A stretch of 53,087 bases of DNA from Pedobacter agri PB92 (lineage in GTDB: Bacteria > Bacteroidota > Bacteroidia > Sphingobacteriales > Sphingobacteriaceae), in NCBI RefSeq assembly GCF_000258495.1, contig NZ_AJLG01000008.1, forward strand, positions 1-53,087, in the 5' to 3' direction. Both the position numbers and the translations under genes were made by a program. The first letter of the stretch is position 1. Every line of letters starts with the position of its first letter. Positions 44,060-53,073 of the stretch are shown here, piece after piece. Below the pieces are notes generated by a model that was given only the letters and a program-made list of their open reading frames with translations, did no database searches and was not told the origin of the DNA.

Positions 44060-46156
44060 ATGCAAAGTTTCAGAACAGAACTCGAAAATCCTATCGTCGA
44101 GCAGGACATCATAGATTTAGAGAATAAAATCAAGGCTTTTCGCGATGGAACCATCCATGATGAAAAGTTTAGAAGTTTACGCTTAGCCCGCGGTGTTTAC
44201 GGACAAAGGCAGCCAGGCGTACAGATGATTCGCATTAAACTGCCGTTTGGGAAAGTAACTTTTAAGCAGTTATTGCGTATTGCTGATATCGCTGATGAGT
44301 ATGGCAGTGGAAATTTACACTTAACCACGCGTCAGGATATTCAATTGCACTACGTGAGTTTGGATAAAACACCAGAGCTTTGGGCGAAACTCGAACAAAA
44401 TGATATCACGCTTCGTGAGGCTTGCGGAAATACGGTTAGAAATGTTACCGCATCGCCAAATTCCGGGATTGATAAAGATGAACCGTTTGATGTTTCTCCA
44501 TATGCACATGCGGTTTTCAAATATTTTTTACGTAATCCGATTTGCCAGGAAATGGGTAGGAAGATTAAAATCTCTTTCTCATCGAGCGATAAGGATACAG
44601 CTTTCAGCTATATCCACGATTTAGGTTTTATTCCAAAAATTAACAAAGATGGCGAACGTGGCTTCAAGGTTTTATTTGCTGGTGGTTTAGGTGCACAGCC
44701 GTTTTTGGCAAGTGCTGTTCATGAGTTTTTACCTGAAGACCAATTAATTCCTTTCACAGAATCGGTTCTTCGTGTTTTCGACCGCTACGGAGAGCGCAGC
44801 AATAGAAATAAAGCCCGTTTGAAATATTTAGTTCAAAAGTTAGGTTTGGAAGAAGTTTTACGCTTGGTTGCTGAAGAACGAATTGCAAACAAAGTAAAAA
44901 CTTTCGCAATTGATCGAGATGCTGTTCCTCAACCGGCTTTGCCACTGGAACAAGAATACGCCGCAGTCGAAATTCTGAATGAGGCACATTATAAACATTG
45001 GTCGGCAACAAATGTAGTGGAGCAAAAGCAGGATGGTTTTTATGCTGTTTATGTGAAAGTTCAGGTTGGAGATATCAAAACGGATAAAGCCCGTGCTTTC
45101 GTTGATGCCATTAAGCCTTATGTGGCAGATGAAATCAGAGTAACCCAAAATCAGGGCTTGTTATTGAAATTTGTTCGTAAAGAGGCATTGCCATCATTAT
45201 ACACTGCCTTAAATAAAATTGGTTTTACCACTGCTGGTTTTGATAGTTTGGCTGATATCACGACTTGTCCGGGTACAGATACTTGCAACCTGGGGATTTC
45301 AAACTCCATGACATTGGCAGAAGTGCTGGAAGAAGTAATTTACACTGATTTCCCTGAATTTATTTATGAGAAGAACATCAAAATTAAAATCAGTGGCTGC
45401 ATGAATTCTTGCGGGCAGCATGGTTTGGCCGAAATTGGTTTCCATGGCAGTTCGGTTAAGGCAGAAGGAAAAGTTGTTCCGGCTGTTCAGGTCATGTTGG
45501 GTGGAGGAACGGTTGGCAACGGCGTTGGCCGGGTGGCTGAACGCGTAATTAAGGTGCCATCTAAAAGAGCAACCAGTGTTTTACATTTCATTTTAAATGA
45601 TTTTAAGGCCAATAACGAAGCAGAAGAAAATTTCCATCAATATTATGATAGAAGAGGCAAAGACCATTTTTATCAGTTATTGAAACCACTGGCCGATTTA
45701 ACCAATCTTCAGCAGGAAGAATTTGTAGACTGGGGGAATGTAGAGCAGTTTGTGACCGCTATTGGGGTTGGAGAATGTGCTGGCGTTGTTATCGATTTGG
45801 TCGCCACTTTACTTTTAGAGGCTGATGAGAAATTTGGCTGGGCTAAACAAAATTTAGATAAAGGCGCTTACGCTGATGCGATTTATCATACCTACAGCAC
45901 TTTCGTTAGCGCTGCAAAATCATTGCTTTTAGATAAGGGCATCAACAGCAGTACTCAGGTTGGCGTCATCAGAGAGTTTGATAATCACTATGTGGAAACA
46001 GGCGAATTTAATTTATCGACCAATTTTTCAGATTTAGTTTTACAAATCAACAAAAATGAACCAACAGCTGAATTCGCAGCGAAGTATTTTAGCGAAGCTG
46101 AAGCATTTTTAAATCAAATTAAGGTGAAAAGAAATGAGAGAATTATTGAAGTGTAG
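44060..46156 (+). CDS. Ferredoxin-type sulfite reductase with C-terminal HEPN-like helical extension
   Basis: Catalyses the six-electron reduction of sulfite to sulfide. The siroheme/4Fe-4S cysteines are present as CPGTDTC (CX5C, near residue 404) and CMNSC (CX3C, near residue 447) with GQHGLAEIGFHG. Two ferredoxin-like half-domains precede each catalytic half (GKVTFKQLLRIADIADEYG and, in the repeat, ADEIRVTQNQGLLLKF). Nitrite reductase activity cannot be excluded by motif, but every neighbour is a sulfur gene. The family body is about 540-560 residues. The extra 140 residues (about 555-698, GVGECAGVVIDLVATLLLEA onward) are helical and HEPN-like. First structural gene of the operon. Confidence 0.92.
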   Translation: MQSFRTELENPIVEQDIIDLENKIKAFRDGTIHDEKFRSLRLARGVYGQRQPGVQMIRIKLPFGKVTFKQLLRIADIADEYGSGNLHLTTRQDIQLHYVSLDKTPELWAKLEQNDITLREACGNTVRNVTASPNSGIDKDEPFDVSPYAHAVFKYFLRNPICQEMGRKIKISFSSSDKDTAFSYIHDLGFIPKINKDGERGFKVLFAGGLGAQPFLASAVHEFLPEDQLIPFTESVLRVFDRYGERSNRNKARLKYLVQKLGLEEVLRLVAEERIANKVKTFAIDRDAVPQPALPLEQEYAAVEILNEAHYKHWSATNVVEQKQDGFYAVYVKVQVGDIKTDKARAFVDAIKPYVADEIRVTQNQGLLLKFVRKEALPSLYTALNKIGFTTAGFDSLADITTCPGTDTCNLGISNSMTLAEVLEEVIYTDFPEFIYEKNIKIKISGCMNSCGQHGLAEIGFHGSSVKAEGKVVPAVQVMLGGGTVGNGVGRVAERVIKVPSKRATSVLHFILNDFKANNEAEENFHQYYDRRGKDHFYQLLKPLADLTNLQQEEFVDWGNVEQFVTAIGVGECAGVVIDLVATLLLEADEKFGWAKQNLDKGAYADAIYHTYSTFVSAAKSLLLDKGINSSTQVGVIREFDNHYVETGEFNLSTNFSDLVLQINKNEPTAEFAAKYFSEAEAFLNQIKVKRNERIIEV

Positions 46157-46238
46157 ACTGATTGAATCTGCGAGTTGTGAAATCGCTAGTATAAACAATC
46201 ACTCATTCAAAATTCTCCCATTCAATAATTAAAAGGAT

Positions 46239-47009
46239 ATGGTTAATCAATATAAAGAATCAAAAATTACGCTTTTAGGTGCTGGTCCGGGTGACCCGGA
46301 TTTATTAACTTTAAAAGGGGTAAAAGCTTTACAAACTGCTGATGTGGTATTATATGATGCTTTAACAAATGAGGCATTACTAGAACACGCTCCAGCTGAA
46401 GCCATAAAAGTTTATGTGGGTAAACGTTCTGGAGAACATTCATATCCGCAAGAAACCATCAATAAATTAATGATTGATTATGCCTTAAATTATGGTCATG
46501 TGGTACGCTTAAAAGGCGGCGACCCGTTTGTTTTTGGCAGAGGATATGAGGAGTTGGATTACGCTGCATCTTACAGCATTCCGGTTGATGTAATTCCAGG
46601 TATTTCGAGTTCTATTGGTGTTCCGGGTTTGCAACAAATTCCAGTTACGCACCGCGGATTAAGCGAAAGCTTTTGGGTAATTACGGGAACTACCACTTCA
46701 GGTGAGGTTTCTAATGATATTTATCAGGCTGCGGAATCAAATGCCACTGTTTTGGTTTTAATGGGACTAAAAAAACTAGCTAAAATTGTCGAAATTTTCA
46801 AAGCCGCAGGAAGACATAACTTGCCGGCAGCTGTAGTACAAAATGGTTCAGCAGCAGATGAAAAGTTAGTTGTTGGTGTGGTAGAAACCATCGAAAATTT
46901 GGCCAAACAAGAAAATGTTAAAGCGCCTGCACTATTAATTTTCGGCGAAGTGGTTTCGCTACATCCATCGTTCAAAACCTTAGTAAAACAATATGCAAGT
47001 ATTGCCTAA
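46239..47009 (+). CDS. cobA: Uroporphyrinogen-III C-methyltransferase (SUMT)
   Basis: A 256-residue SAM-dependent methyltransferase making precorrin-2 for siroheme, the cofactor of the upstream sulfite reductase. Motifs are LLGAGPGDPDLLTLKG, VYVGKRSGEHSYPQETIN, VVRLKGGDPFVFGRGYEEL, IPGISSSIGVPGLQQIPVTHRG and TVLVLMGLKKL. The length is normal for the monofunctional enzyme. Its end overlaps the next gene by 17 bp, so translation is coupled. Confidence 0.95.
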   Translation: MVNQYKESKITLLGAGPGDPDLLTLKGVKALQTADVVLYDALTNEALLEHAPAEAIKVYVGKRSGEHSYPQETINKLMIDYALNYGHVVRLKGGDPFVFGRGYEELDYAASYSIPVDVIPGISSSIGVPGLQQIPVTHRGLSESFWVITGTTTSGEVSNDIYQAAESNATVLVLMGLKKLAKIVEIFKAAGRHNLPAAVVQNGSAADEKLVVGVVETIENLAKQENVKAPALLIFGEVVSLHPSFKTLVKQYASIA

Positions 47010-48504
47010 TCAACCCGATAATGCAGCGGTTTTCTCTGAAGAAGAGAAAGGAAATCAGCTTTTCCCGGTTTTTATTAAGCTGAACAAACTGCGTACATTA
47101 TTAATTGGTGCAGGAAATATTGGTCTTGAAAAATTAACAGCAATTGTAAACAATAGTCATCATGCCAAGATTACGATTGTAGCAGAAATGGTCTCACCCG
47201 AGGTTTACGCACTTATTGCAGATTATCCGCAAATAAAAGTGAAACAGAAAAGTTTCGATGTTTCTGATTTGGAAAACATTGATATCGTTTTCGCGGCCAC
47301 AAATAATAATATTTTAAACGAAGAAATTAGAGCCGTAACGCATGAAAAAGGTTTGCTCATCAATGTAGCCGATAAACCCGATTTATGCGATTTCTACTTA
47401 GGTTCTATTGTTCAAAAAGGTGATTTAAAAATTGCCATCTCTACAAACGGCAAATCGCCAACTATCGCAAAGCGATTAAAACAGATTTTAAATGAGGGGA
47501 TTCCAGCAGAGCTGGATGAAACTTTACAAAATATGAGTGCCTTGCGCCAAACCTTAAATGGCGATTTTTCTGCAAAAGTTAAAAAGCTAAATAAGGTTAC
47601 ACAGAGTTTAATTAACCCACGCAAAAGCTTCGCAGAAAGAAATATAAAGTGGCTAATTTGGGCTGCTGCAATTTTGTTAATCGGTTCAATTGGTTTTACC
47701 CTTTGGAATACGGAGCCAGAATTTCAAACTTTCTTAATTAATATCGACCCTTTATTTTATTGGTTTTTGGGGGCAGGATTTGTTTTCGCCTTAATTGATG
47801 GCGCCATCGGAATGTCGTATGGCGTCACTACAGCCTCATTCTCGTTGGCTATGGGTTTGCCACCAGCCTCAGCCAGTATGGCCATCCACATTTCTGAAGT
47901 GTTAAGTAACGGCATTGCCGGCTGGATGCACTATAGGATGGGAAACGTTAACTGGAAACTGTTTAAAATACTCATTATTCCAGCTGTGATTGGTGCCGTT
48001 TTGGGTGCATACATTTTATCATCGCTAGAGCATTATAGTGCTTATGTTAAGCCTGTAGTTGGTGTTTATACTTTAATTTTGGGCGGGATAATTTTAATGA
48101 AAGCCTTTAATATCAAAAGAAAAAGAGGCGACAAAAAGATTAAGAAAATCGGGTTTTTAGGTTTCGTTGGCGGGTTTATCGATGCGGCCTTTGGTGGCGG
48201 CTGGGGTTCAATTGTGCTTTCAAGTTTAATTGCAGGCGGTCGTCATCCTTTATTTTCTCTTGGAACGGTAAAAATCAGCAGATTTTTCATCGCTACTTTG
48301 AGTTCCCTAACTTTTTTTACGATGTTAGGCGGTAAATACTGGGAAGCTGTGGTTGGTTTAATTATTGGTAGCGCCATTGCATCTCCAATAGCAGCAAGAG
48401 TATCAAACAAGATTTCAGCAAAAACCATCATGGTGGCTGTAGGAATTATTGTCATGCTGGTAAGCTTGCGTAGCGTGATACTATTTTTTTTAAAATTAAT
48501 TTAG
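46993..48504 (+). CDS. Fusion of siroheme-synthase dehydrogenase/ferrochelatase domain and TSUP-family permease
   Basis: The N-terminal part (about 15-210) is a CysG/Met8-type precorrin-2 dehydrogenase and sirohydrochlorin ferrochelatase domain: Rossmann LLIGAGNIGLEKLTAI, IVFAATNNNILN, INVADKPDLCDFYLGS, LKIAISTNGKSPTIAKRLKQIL. From about residue 215 it becomes a polytopic membrane protein of 8-9 helices with the TauE/SafE (TSUP) hallmark duplication: GAGFVFALIDGAIGMSYGVTT, then GFLGFVGGFIDAAFGGGWGS. TSUP proteins move sulfite, sulfate or sulfur-containing organic anions. With no other sulfate transporter in the operon, the permease half probably supplies the pathway, but the direction of transport is inferred. 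Confidence 0.92.
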   Translation: MQVLPNQPDNAAVFSEEEKGNQLFPVFIKLNKLRTLLIGAGNIGLEKLTAIVNNSHHAKITIVAEMVSPEVYALIADYPQIKVKQKSFDVSDLENIDIVFAATNNNILNEEIRAVTHEKGLLINVADKPDLCDFYLGSIVQKGDLKIAISTNGKSPTIAKRLKQILNEGIPAELDETLQNMSALRQTLNGDFSAKVKKLNKVTQSLINPRKSFAERNIKWLIWAAAILLIGSIGFTLWNTEPEFQTFLINIDPLFYWFLGAGFVFALIDGAIGMSYGVTTASFSLAMGLPPASASMAIHISEVLSNGIAGWMHYRMGNVNWKLFKILIIPAVIGAVLGAYILSSLEHYSAYVKPVVGVYTLILGGIILMKAFNIKRKRGDKKIKKIGFLGFVGGFIDAAFGGGWGSIVLSSLIAGGRHPLFSLGTVKISRFFIATLSSLTFFTMLGGKYWEAVVGLIIGSAIASPIAARVSNKISAKTIMVAVGIIVMLVSLRSVILFFLKLI

Positions 48505-48506
48505 TG

Positions 48507-49211
48507 ATGAGCGTAGAGGAGTTAAAAACAGAACTTCAGGGATTAAATACAATAGATAAATTAAACTATCTGGCAAAAAAGTATGCAGATAGAATTATTT
48601 TTTCCACCAGTTTTGGTTGGGAAGACCAAGCCATAACGCATTTAATTTTCGCGAATAATATTCCAATAAAAGTTTTCACTTTAGAAACCGGACGATTATT
48701 TCCTGAAACCTATTACGTTTGGAACCGTACGTTAGAAGTTTACAACAAGCCAATTTACGCTTATTATCCAAAGAATGAACTTTTGCAGGATATGGTAAAC
48801 ACTAAAGGCCCAAACAGCTTTTATGAATCGGTTGAAAACAGAAAAGAGTGTTGCTATATCCGTAAAATTGAACCCTTAAAAAGAGCATTAACAGGCAATG
48901 AAATTTGGGTTACGGGAATCAGGGCTGAGCAGAGCGCTAACCGTGAAGATATGCATGATTTAGAGTGGGATGAGGGCAATCAATTGATAAAATTTCACCC
49001 TATTTTCGATTGGACTTTAGAGAATGTGAAAAGCTACATCAAGGAAAATAACATCGTCTACAATACCTTACACGATAAAGGTTTTCCAAGCATCGGCTGC
49101 GCACCATGTACACGAGCAGTACAACCCGGCGAAGATTTTAGAGCCGGAAGATGGTGGTGGGAAGACCAAAGTAAAAAGGAATGTGGTTTGCATGCAACAG
49201 AGAAAGCTTAG
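48507..49211 (+). CDS. cysH: Assimilatory adenylyl-sulfate (APS) reductase, CysH family
   Basis: Reduces APS to sulfite with thioredoxin. PP-loop-like IIFSTSFGWEDQAITHLI, TGIRAEQSANREDM, and the C-terminal catalytic ECGLHATEKA with the redox-active Cys. The two pairs CC (NRKECCYIRK) and CAPC (IGCAPCTRAV) bind a 4Fe-4S cluster, which distinguishes APS-type from PAPS-type reductases. Length 234. I chose ATG 48507 rather than GTG 48504, which overlaps the preceding stop; the gap is 2 bp, so the genes are tightly coupled. Confidence 0.95.
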   Translation: MSVEELKTELQGLNTIDKLNYLAKKYADRIIFSTSFGWEDQAITHLIFANNIPIKVFTLETGRLFPETYYVWNRTLEVYNKPIYAYYPKNELLQDMVNTKGPNSFYESVENRKECCYIRKIEPLKRALTGNEIWVTGIRAEQSANREDMHDLEWDEGNQLIKFHPIFDWTLENVKSYIKENNIVYNTLHDKGFPSIGCAPCTRAVQPGEDFRAGRWWWEDQSKKECGLHATEKA

Positions 49212-49278
49212 AGCTAAGATTAAAGTGAAAAGATTAAAGCCGTGAGACTAAGCTTTGCAACGTGAATAGCAAGCTATG

Positions 49279-49311
49279 AGGGGTTCCCCCTTTGGAGGGG
49301 GCAGGGGGAGG
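49279..49311. repeat. G/C-rich REP-like palindrome between cysH and cysD
   Basis: TTCCCCCTTTGGAGGGGG has a CCCCC/GGGGG stem, followed by a second G-run (CAGGGGGAGG). It is much richer in G+C than the surroundings. Such ccctttggaggggg elements are familiar as dispersed repeats in Bacteroidota genomes; only one copy was noticed in this window. Confidence 0.55.
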
Positions 49312-49402
49312 ATTTAATTATTCACATTAACGACATCAACAACAAATAATTTGAATAAGGAACATTCCAACATTCAGCAACCAAACTTTACAACATTAAC
49401 AA

Positions 49403-50308
49403 ATGAGTACATATAATTTCGATTACTTAGATGAACTGGAGGCCGAGGCGATTCACATTTTACGTGAAGTTGCAGGGCAATTTGAGAAACCTGCCTTATT
49501 ATTTTCTGGCGGAAAAGATTCCATTACTTTAGTTCGTTTGGCAGAAAAAGCTTTTCGTCCGGGAAAATTTCCATTTCCTTTAGTGCATATTGATACGGGG
49601 CATAACTTTCAGGAAACGATAGATTATCGCGATAAAATGATTGAAAGGATTGGTGAAAGATTAATCGTTGGCTCAGTTCAGGAATCTATCGACCAGGGTA
49701 AGGTGGTAGAACAAACTGGTAAAAATGCCAGTAGAAATGCTTTACAAACCGTTACCTTGTTAGATACCATTGCTAAATACCAGTTTGATGCGTGTATTGG
49801 CGGAGCCCGTAGAGATGAAGAAAAAGCCAGAGCAAAAGAACGTATTTTTTCTGTTCGCGATGAGTTTGGACAATGGGACCCAAAACGCCAACGCCCGGAG
49901 CTTTGGAACATTTATAACGGTAAAATCCACAAAGGAGAAAACGTCCGTGTTTTCCCCATCAGTAACTGGACGGAGTTAGACGTTTGGAATTACATCCGCA
50001 GAGAAAATATTGAATTGCCGAGTATTTATTTCGCTCACGAACGTGAAGTTATTACCAGAAATGGCCAGTTAATGGCTGCCTCACCATTTTTAAATATGGA
50101 TGATGAAGATATCGTTTTTCGCAAACAAGTACGTTTCCGTACAGTGGGCGATATGTCTTGCACAGCTGCGGTAGAATCAGAAGCGGTTTTAATTGATGAT
50201 ATTATTTCCGAAATCAGTTCCTCAAAAATTTCAGAACGTGGCGCCCGTATGGACGATAAAGTTTCCGAAGCAGCCATGGAAGACAGGAAAAAGGGTGGAT
50301 ATTTTTAA
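49403..50308 (+). CDS. cysD: Sulfate adenylyltransferase subunit 2 (ATP sulfurylase, small subunit)
   Basis: Makes APS from ATP and sulfate together with CysN. The PP-loop LLFSGGKDSITLVRLA (SGGKDS at 35-40), VHIDTGHNFQETIDYRD, CIGGARRDEEKARAKER and FPISNWTELDVWNYIRREN are all standard. The length (301) is typical. It lies 191 bp after cysH across a GC-rich palindrome, and 136 bp before cysN. Confidence 0.95.
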   Translation: MSTYNFDYLDELEAEAIHILREVAGQFEKPALLFSGGKDSITLVRLAEKAFRPGKFPFPLVHIDTGHNFQETIDYRDKMIERIGERLIVGSVQESIDQGKVVEQTGKNASRNALQTVTLLDTIAKYQFDACIGGARRDEEKARAKERIFSVRDEFGQWDPKRQRPELWNIYNGKIHKGENVRVFPISNWTELDVWNYIRRENIELPSIYFAHEREVITRNGQLMAASPFLNMDDEDIVFRKQVRFRTVGDMSCTAAVESEAVLIDDIISEISSSKISERGARMDDKVSEAAMEDRKKGGYF

Positions 50309-50444
50309 GGGAGAGCAAGTAGTATGTATCAAGAATCATCATTGGATACAAAATAAAAAAAACTTAACCTTTAAATAACTAAGTACGAGTATCGAAATTG
50401 TAGACTGCTATTATTCTTGATACTAATAGCTTAATACTAAAAAC

Positions 50445-51695
50445 ATGAACATATTAAAATTTTTCACAGCAGGCAGCGTAGATGATGGTAAAAGCACCTT
50501 AATCGGCCGTTTGTTATACGATACAGATTCCATTTTAGCCGACCAGTTAGAAGCTTTACAGAGCTCAAACCGCAAAAACGATGATGGAACAATAGATTTA
50601 GCCATTTTAACAGATGGTTTAAGAGCAGAGCGTGAGCAGGGAATTACCATTGATGTGGCTTACAAATATTTCCAAACCGATAAACGAAAATTCATTATCG
50701 CTGATACACCAGGACATATACAGTACACCAGAAACATGGTTACAGGCGCTTCAACGGCTAATTTAGCCATCATTTTAATCGACGCTAGAAACGGTGTGGT
50801 AGAACAAACCATTCGCCATTCATATCTGGTTTCTTTATTGGGCATCAAACATATTGTGGTTTGTATCAATAAAATGGATATGGTTGATTATAGCGAAGCT
50901 GTTTACCAGTCAATTATCGATAAATACAAAGTTTTGGCGCAACAGCTTAAGCTTAAGGATGTAAATTATATTCCGGTAAGTGCATTAAAAGGCGATAATA
51001 TCGTTCAAAATTCTGACCGTATGGAGTGGTACGATGGAGAAAGCTTATTGCACTTTTTGGAGAAAGTTGATACCGATAATCTTGATAAATCTCAATTGGC
51101 CCGTATGCCGGTTCAGTGGGTTATTCGTCCGCAAACAGATGAATTACATGACTACCGTGGTTATGCTGGTCGCGTGTTAAGCGGCACTTTTAACCTGAAT
51201 GATAAGGTTACGATTTTACCCTCAGGCGCAAGTTCTACCATTGAGAGAATCGAATTTTTCGACCAAGCGCCTGATGCAGCACATGCAGGTCAGTCAGTAA
51301 CTATTCATTTAAAAGATGATGTGGACATTAGCCGGGGCGATACGATTGTTAATGCAACAGCTTTGCCGCAAGAATCTAAATTAATTGAGGCCGATTTGTG
51401 CTGGATGGACGGCCGAGCTTTGGATACTTCGATAATGTATTTAATTCAGCATAATAGCAAAGTAACGAAATGTAAAATCAGCGAGATTCTGCATAAAGTT
51501 GATATCAATACTTTAGAGAAACATGCTGCTGATGAGTTCAAACTGAATGATATTGGCCGTGTCATTGTGAAAACAGCTGATGCTTTGGCTTTCGATTTAT
51601 ACGATGATAACCGGGCAAATGGTTCAGCTATTTTGATTGATAGTCGTACAAATTTAACGGTGGGTGCTTTAATGTTTAGAGCAGCGGTAGAATAG
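50445..51695 (+). CDS. cysN: Sulfate adenylyltransferase subunit 1 (GTPase regulatory subunit)
   Basis: GTPase that drives APS synthesis by CysD. G-motifs are GSVDDGKST (residues 10-18), the switch region EREQGITIDVAYKYF, DTPGH (87-91) and NKMD (about 142-145). EF-Tu-like beta-barrel domains follow (about 215-416, ending LMFRAAVE). There is no APS-kinase (CysC) fusion, which fits the direct APS reductase route upstream. Length 416 is normal for the unfused protein. Confidence 0.95.
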   Translation: MNILKFFTAGSVDDGKSTLIGRLLYDTDSILADQLEALQSSNRKNDDGTIDLAILTDGLRAEREQGITIDVAYKYFQTDKRKFIIADTPGHIQYTRNMVTGASTANLAIILIDARNGVVEQTIRHSYLVSLLGIKHIVVCINKMDMVDYSEAVYQSIIDKYKVLAQQLKLKDVNYIPVSALKGDNIVQNSDRMEWYDGESLLHFLEKVDTDNLDKSQLARMPVQWVIRPQTDELHDYRGYAGRVLSGTFNLNDKVTILPSGASSTIERIEFFDQAPDAAHAGQSVTIHLKDDVDISRGDTIVNATALPQESKLIEADLCWMDGRALDTSIMYLIQHNSKVTKCKISEILHKVDINTLEKHAADEFKLNDIGRVIVKTADALAFDLYDDNRANGSAILIDSRTNLTVGALMFRAAVE

Positions 51696-51752
51696 CATTA
51701 AGATTCGTGATGGAGATTTTTATTATCCAATAGAACCATAACCAAATATTAT

Positions 51753-51905
51753 ATGGAAACTCTAGATTTTAAATTTAGAGGAAAGCAATTTCAGCGGGGC
51801 ATCGGTTACGACAGCCCCGTTTTTCGTTTCAATCTTTTTGTAAACTTTTGTCGTCCTAAGAAACAACGCATCTACTTTGTGCCTCAGCAATATAGCTTTG
51901 ATTGA
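51753..51905 (+). CDS. Possible small protein (50 aa) spanning the cysN terminator
   Basis: A short frame (METLDFKFRGKQFQRG to VPQQYSFD) without a recognised family. It contains the terminator hairpin sequence at 51795-51824, which argues against translation. Listed only because the 51696-52062 spacer has no other content besides that hairpin and the promoter region of the bestrophin gene. Confidence 0.2.
   Translation: METLDFKFRGKQFQRGIGYDSPVFRFNLFVNFCRPKKQRIYFVPQQYSFD
51795..51824 (+). terminator. Terminator of the sulfate-assimilation operon
   Basis: CGGGGC (51795-51800) pairs with GCCCCG (51814-51819) around a 13-nt loop, followed by five T, about 100 bp after cysN. Confidence 0.8.
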
Positions 51906-52062
51906 TGTTGCTGCAACAAAAAGTATTTCCACTTCAACCGGGTTTATTTTACGCAGGTTAACGGTGCGATTAAAGTTTCTCCAGAAACTCCCAATCGAAT
52001 TTTACAAATTTCTCTATCTTCGCCCATCCCTCAGATAATATCCCAAACTAAAACCTACTTTT

Positions 52063-53073
52063 ATGCATGCCGGAAAGAAATATTCTTTAAAAGAGTTTAT
52101 CCTTTGGACTCGTCGCGATATTTATCGCTTAACAATACTTGCTGTAATCCCTACTGTACTTTATCACTTTTGTGGATTTACGTTTCTCTCCATTTCATGG
52201 GTTCCGGTGGCATTATTGGGTACTGCGGTTTCATTTATTATTGGTTTTAAAAATAACGCCAGCTACGCCAGGTTATGGGAAGCCCGCCAAATTTATGGTG
52301 GAATCATCAATGTAAGTCGTTCTTTCGGTGTAATGGTAAGAGATCTCTTACGGTCAAAAAACAAACAGCAAGATGTGCAGATCATATTTTACCGTCACTT
52401 TGCCTGGTTAACTGCACTCCGTTTTCAATTGAGGGAAAATCGCGTTTGGGAAAATATGAATGATCTAAGAAATATTGAATATGCCCAAAATTATCACACT
52501 GCAGAAAAAACAAATAAGCTGGAAGATGTTTTGGCTCAATACCTTTCAGCAGAAGAATTGGCCTACATTTTAACGAAGAAAAATAAAGCAACGCAAATCA
52601 TGGCTTTGCAATCTAATCATATTAATAAACTGGCAACTGCAGGAAGCTTTTCTGATTTGCAGCTACAATCTTTGCAGGCCGGCATTGCTGCTTTCTACGA
52701 TAATCAGGGCAAAGCCGAACGAATCAAAAACTTTCCCTATCCTCGCCATTTTTCATCAATAGCGAGTATTATGCTTAATCTTTTTGTTTTTCTGGTGCCT
52801 TATGGTTTATTAAACGATTTTAATAAATTGGGTAGCGGAACTTTAATAGAGGGCTATTCGATTTGGCTAAATATTCCTTTCGCTATCTTATTAACCTGGG
52901 TTTTCAACACCTTAGATGTAGTAGGGGAGAGTTCTACCAATCCATTCGAAGGCAGCGCAAACGACGTTCCGATTACCAATATTTCCAGAACAATGGAAAT
53001 TGATATGAGGGATATGTTAGATGAAACTAATTTACCACCAGCCCTTACGCCAGAAAATAATATTTTAATGTAA
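52063..53073 (+). CDS. Bestrophin-like (UPF0187/YneE) membrane channel
   Basis: A 336-residue protein of the bestrophin family, mostly anion-channel or cation-channel pentamers. Visible signatures are the N-terminal LKEFILWTRRDIYRLTIL, membrane segments at about 22-57 and 225-270, the conserved ASYARLWEARQIYGGIINVSR (segment after the first helix pair) and the C-terminal NPFEGSANDVPITNISRTMEIDMRDML, the family's conserved tail. Physiological role in Bacteroidota is unknown. It lies 367 bp after cysN and is probably independent of the sulfur operon; an imperfect -7 element (TATCTTCG) is visible near 52015. Confidence 0.88.
   Translation: MHAGKKYSLKEFILWTRRDIYRLTILAVIPTVLYHFCGFTFLSISWVPVALLGTAVSFIIGFKNNASYARLWEARQIYGGIINVSRSFGVMVRDLLRSKNKQQDVQIIFYRHFAWLTALRFQLRENRVWENMNDLRNIEYAQNYHTAEKTNKLEDVLAQYLSAEELAYILTKKNKATQIMALQSNHINKLATAGSFSDLQLQSLQAGIAAFYDNQGKAERIKNFPYPRHFSSIASIMLNLFVFLVPYGLLNDFNKLGSGTLIEGYSIWLNIPFAILLTWVFNTLDVVGESSTNPFEGSANDVPITNISRTMEIDMRDMLDETNLPPALTPENNILM

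Noticed and set aside
45720..46156. HEPN-like extension as a toxin
   Set aside because: It is fused to a housekeeping reductase with no adjacent antitoxin (MNT) gene, so a toxin-antitoxin reading has no support.
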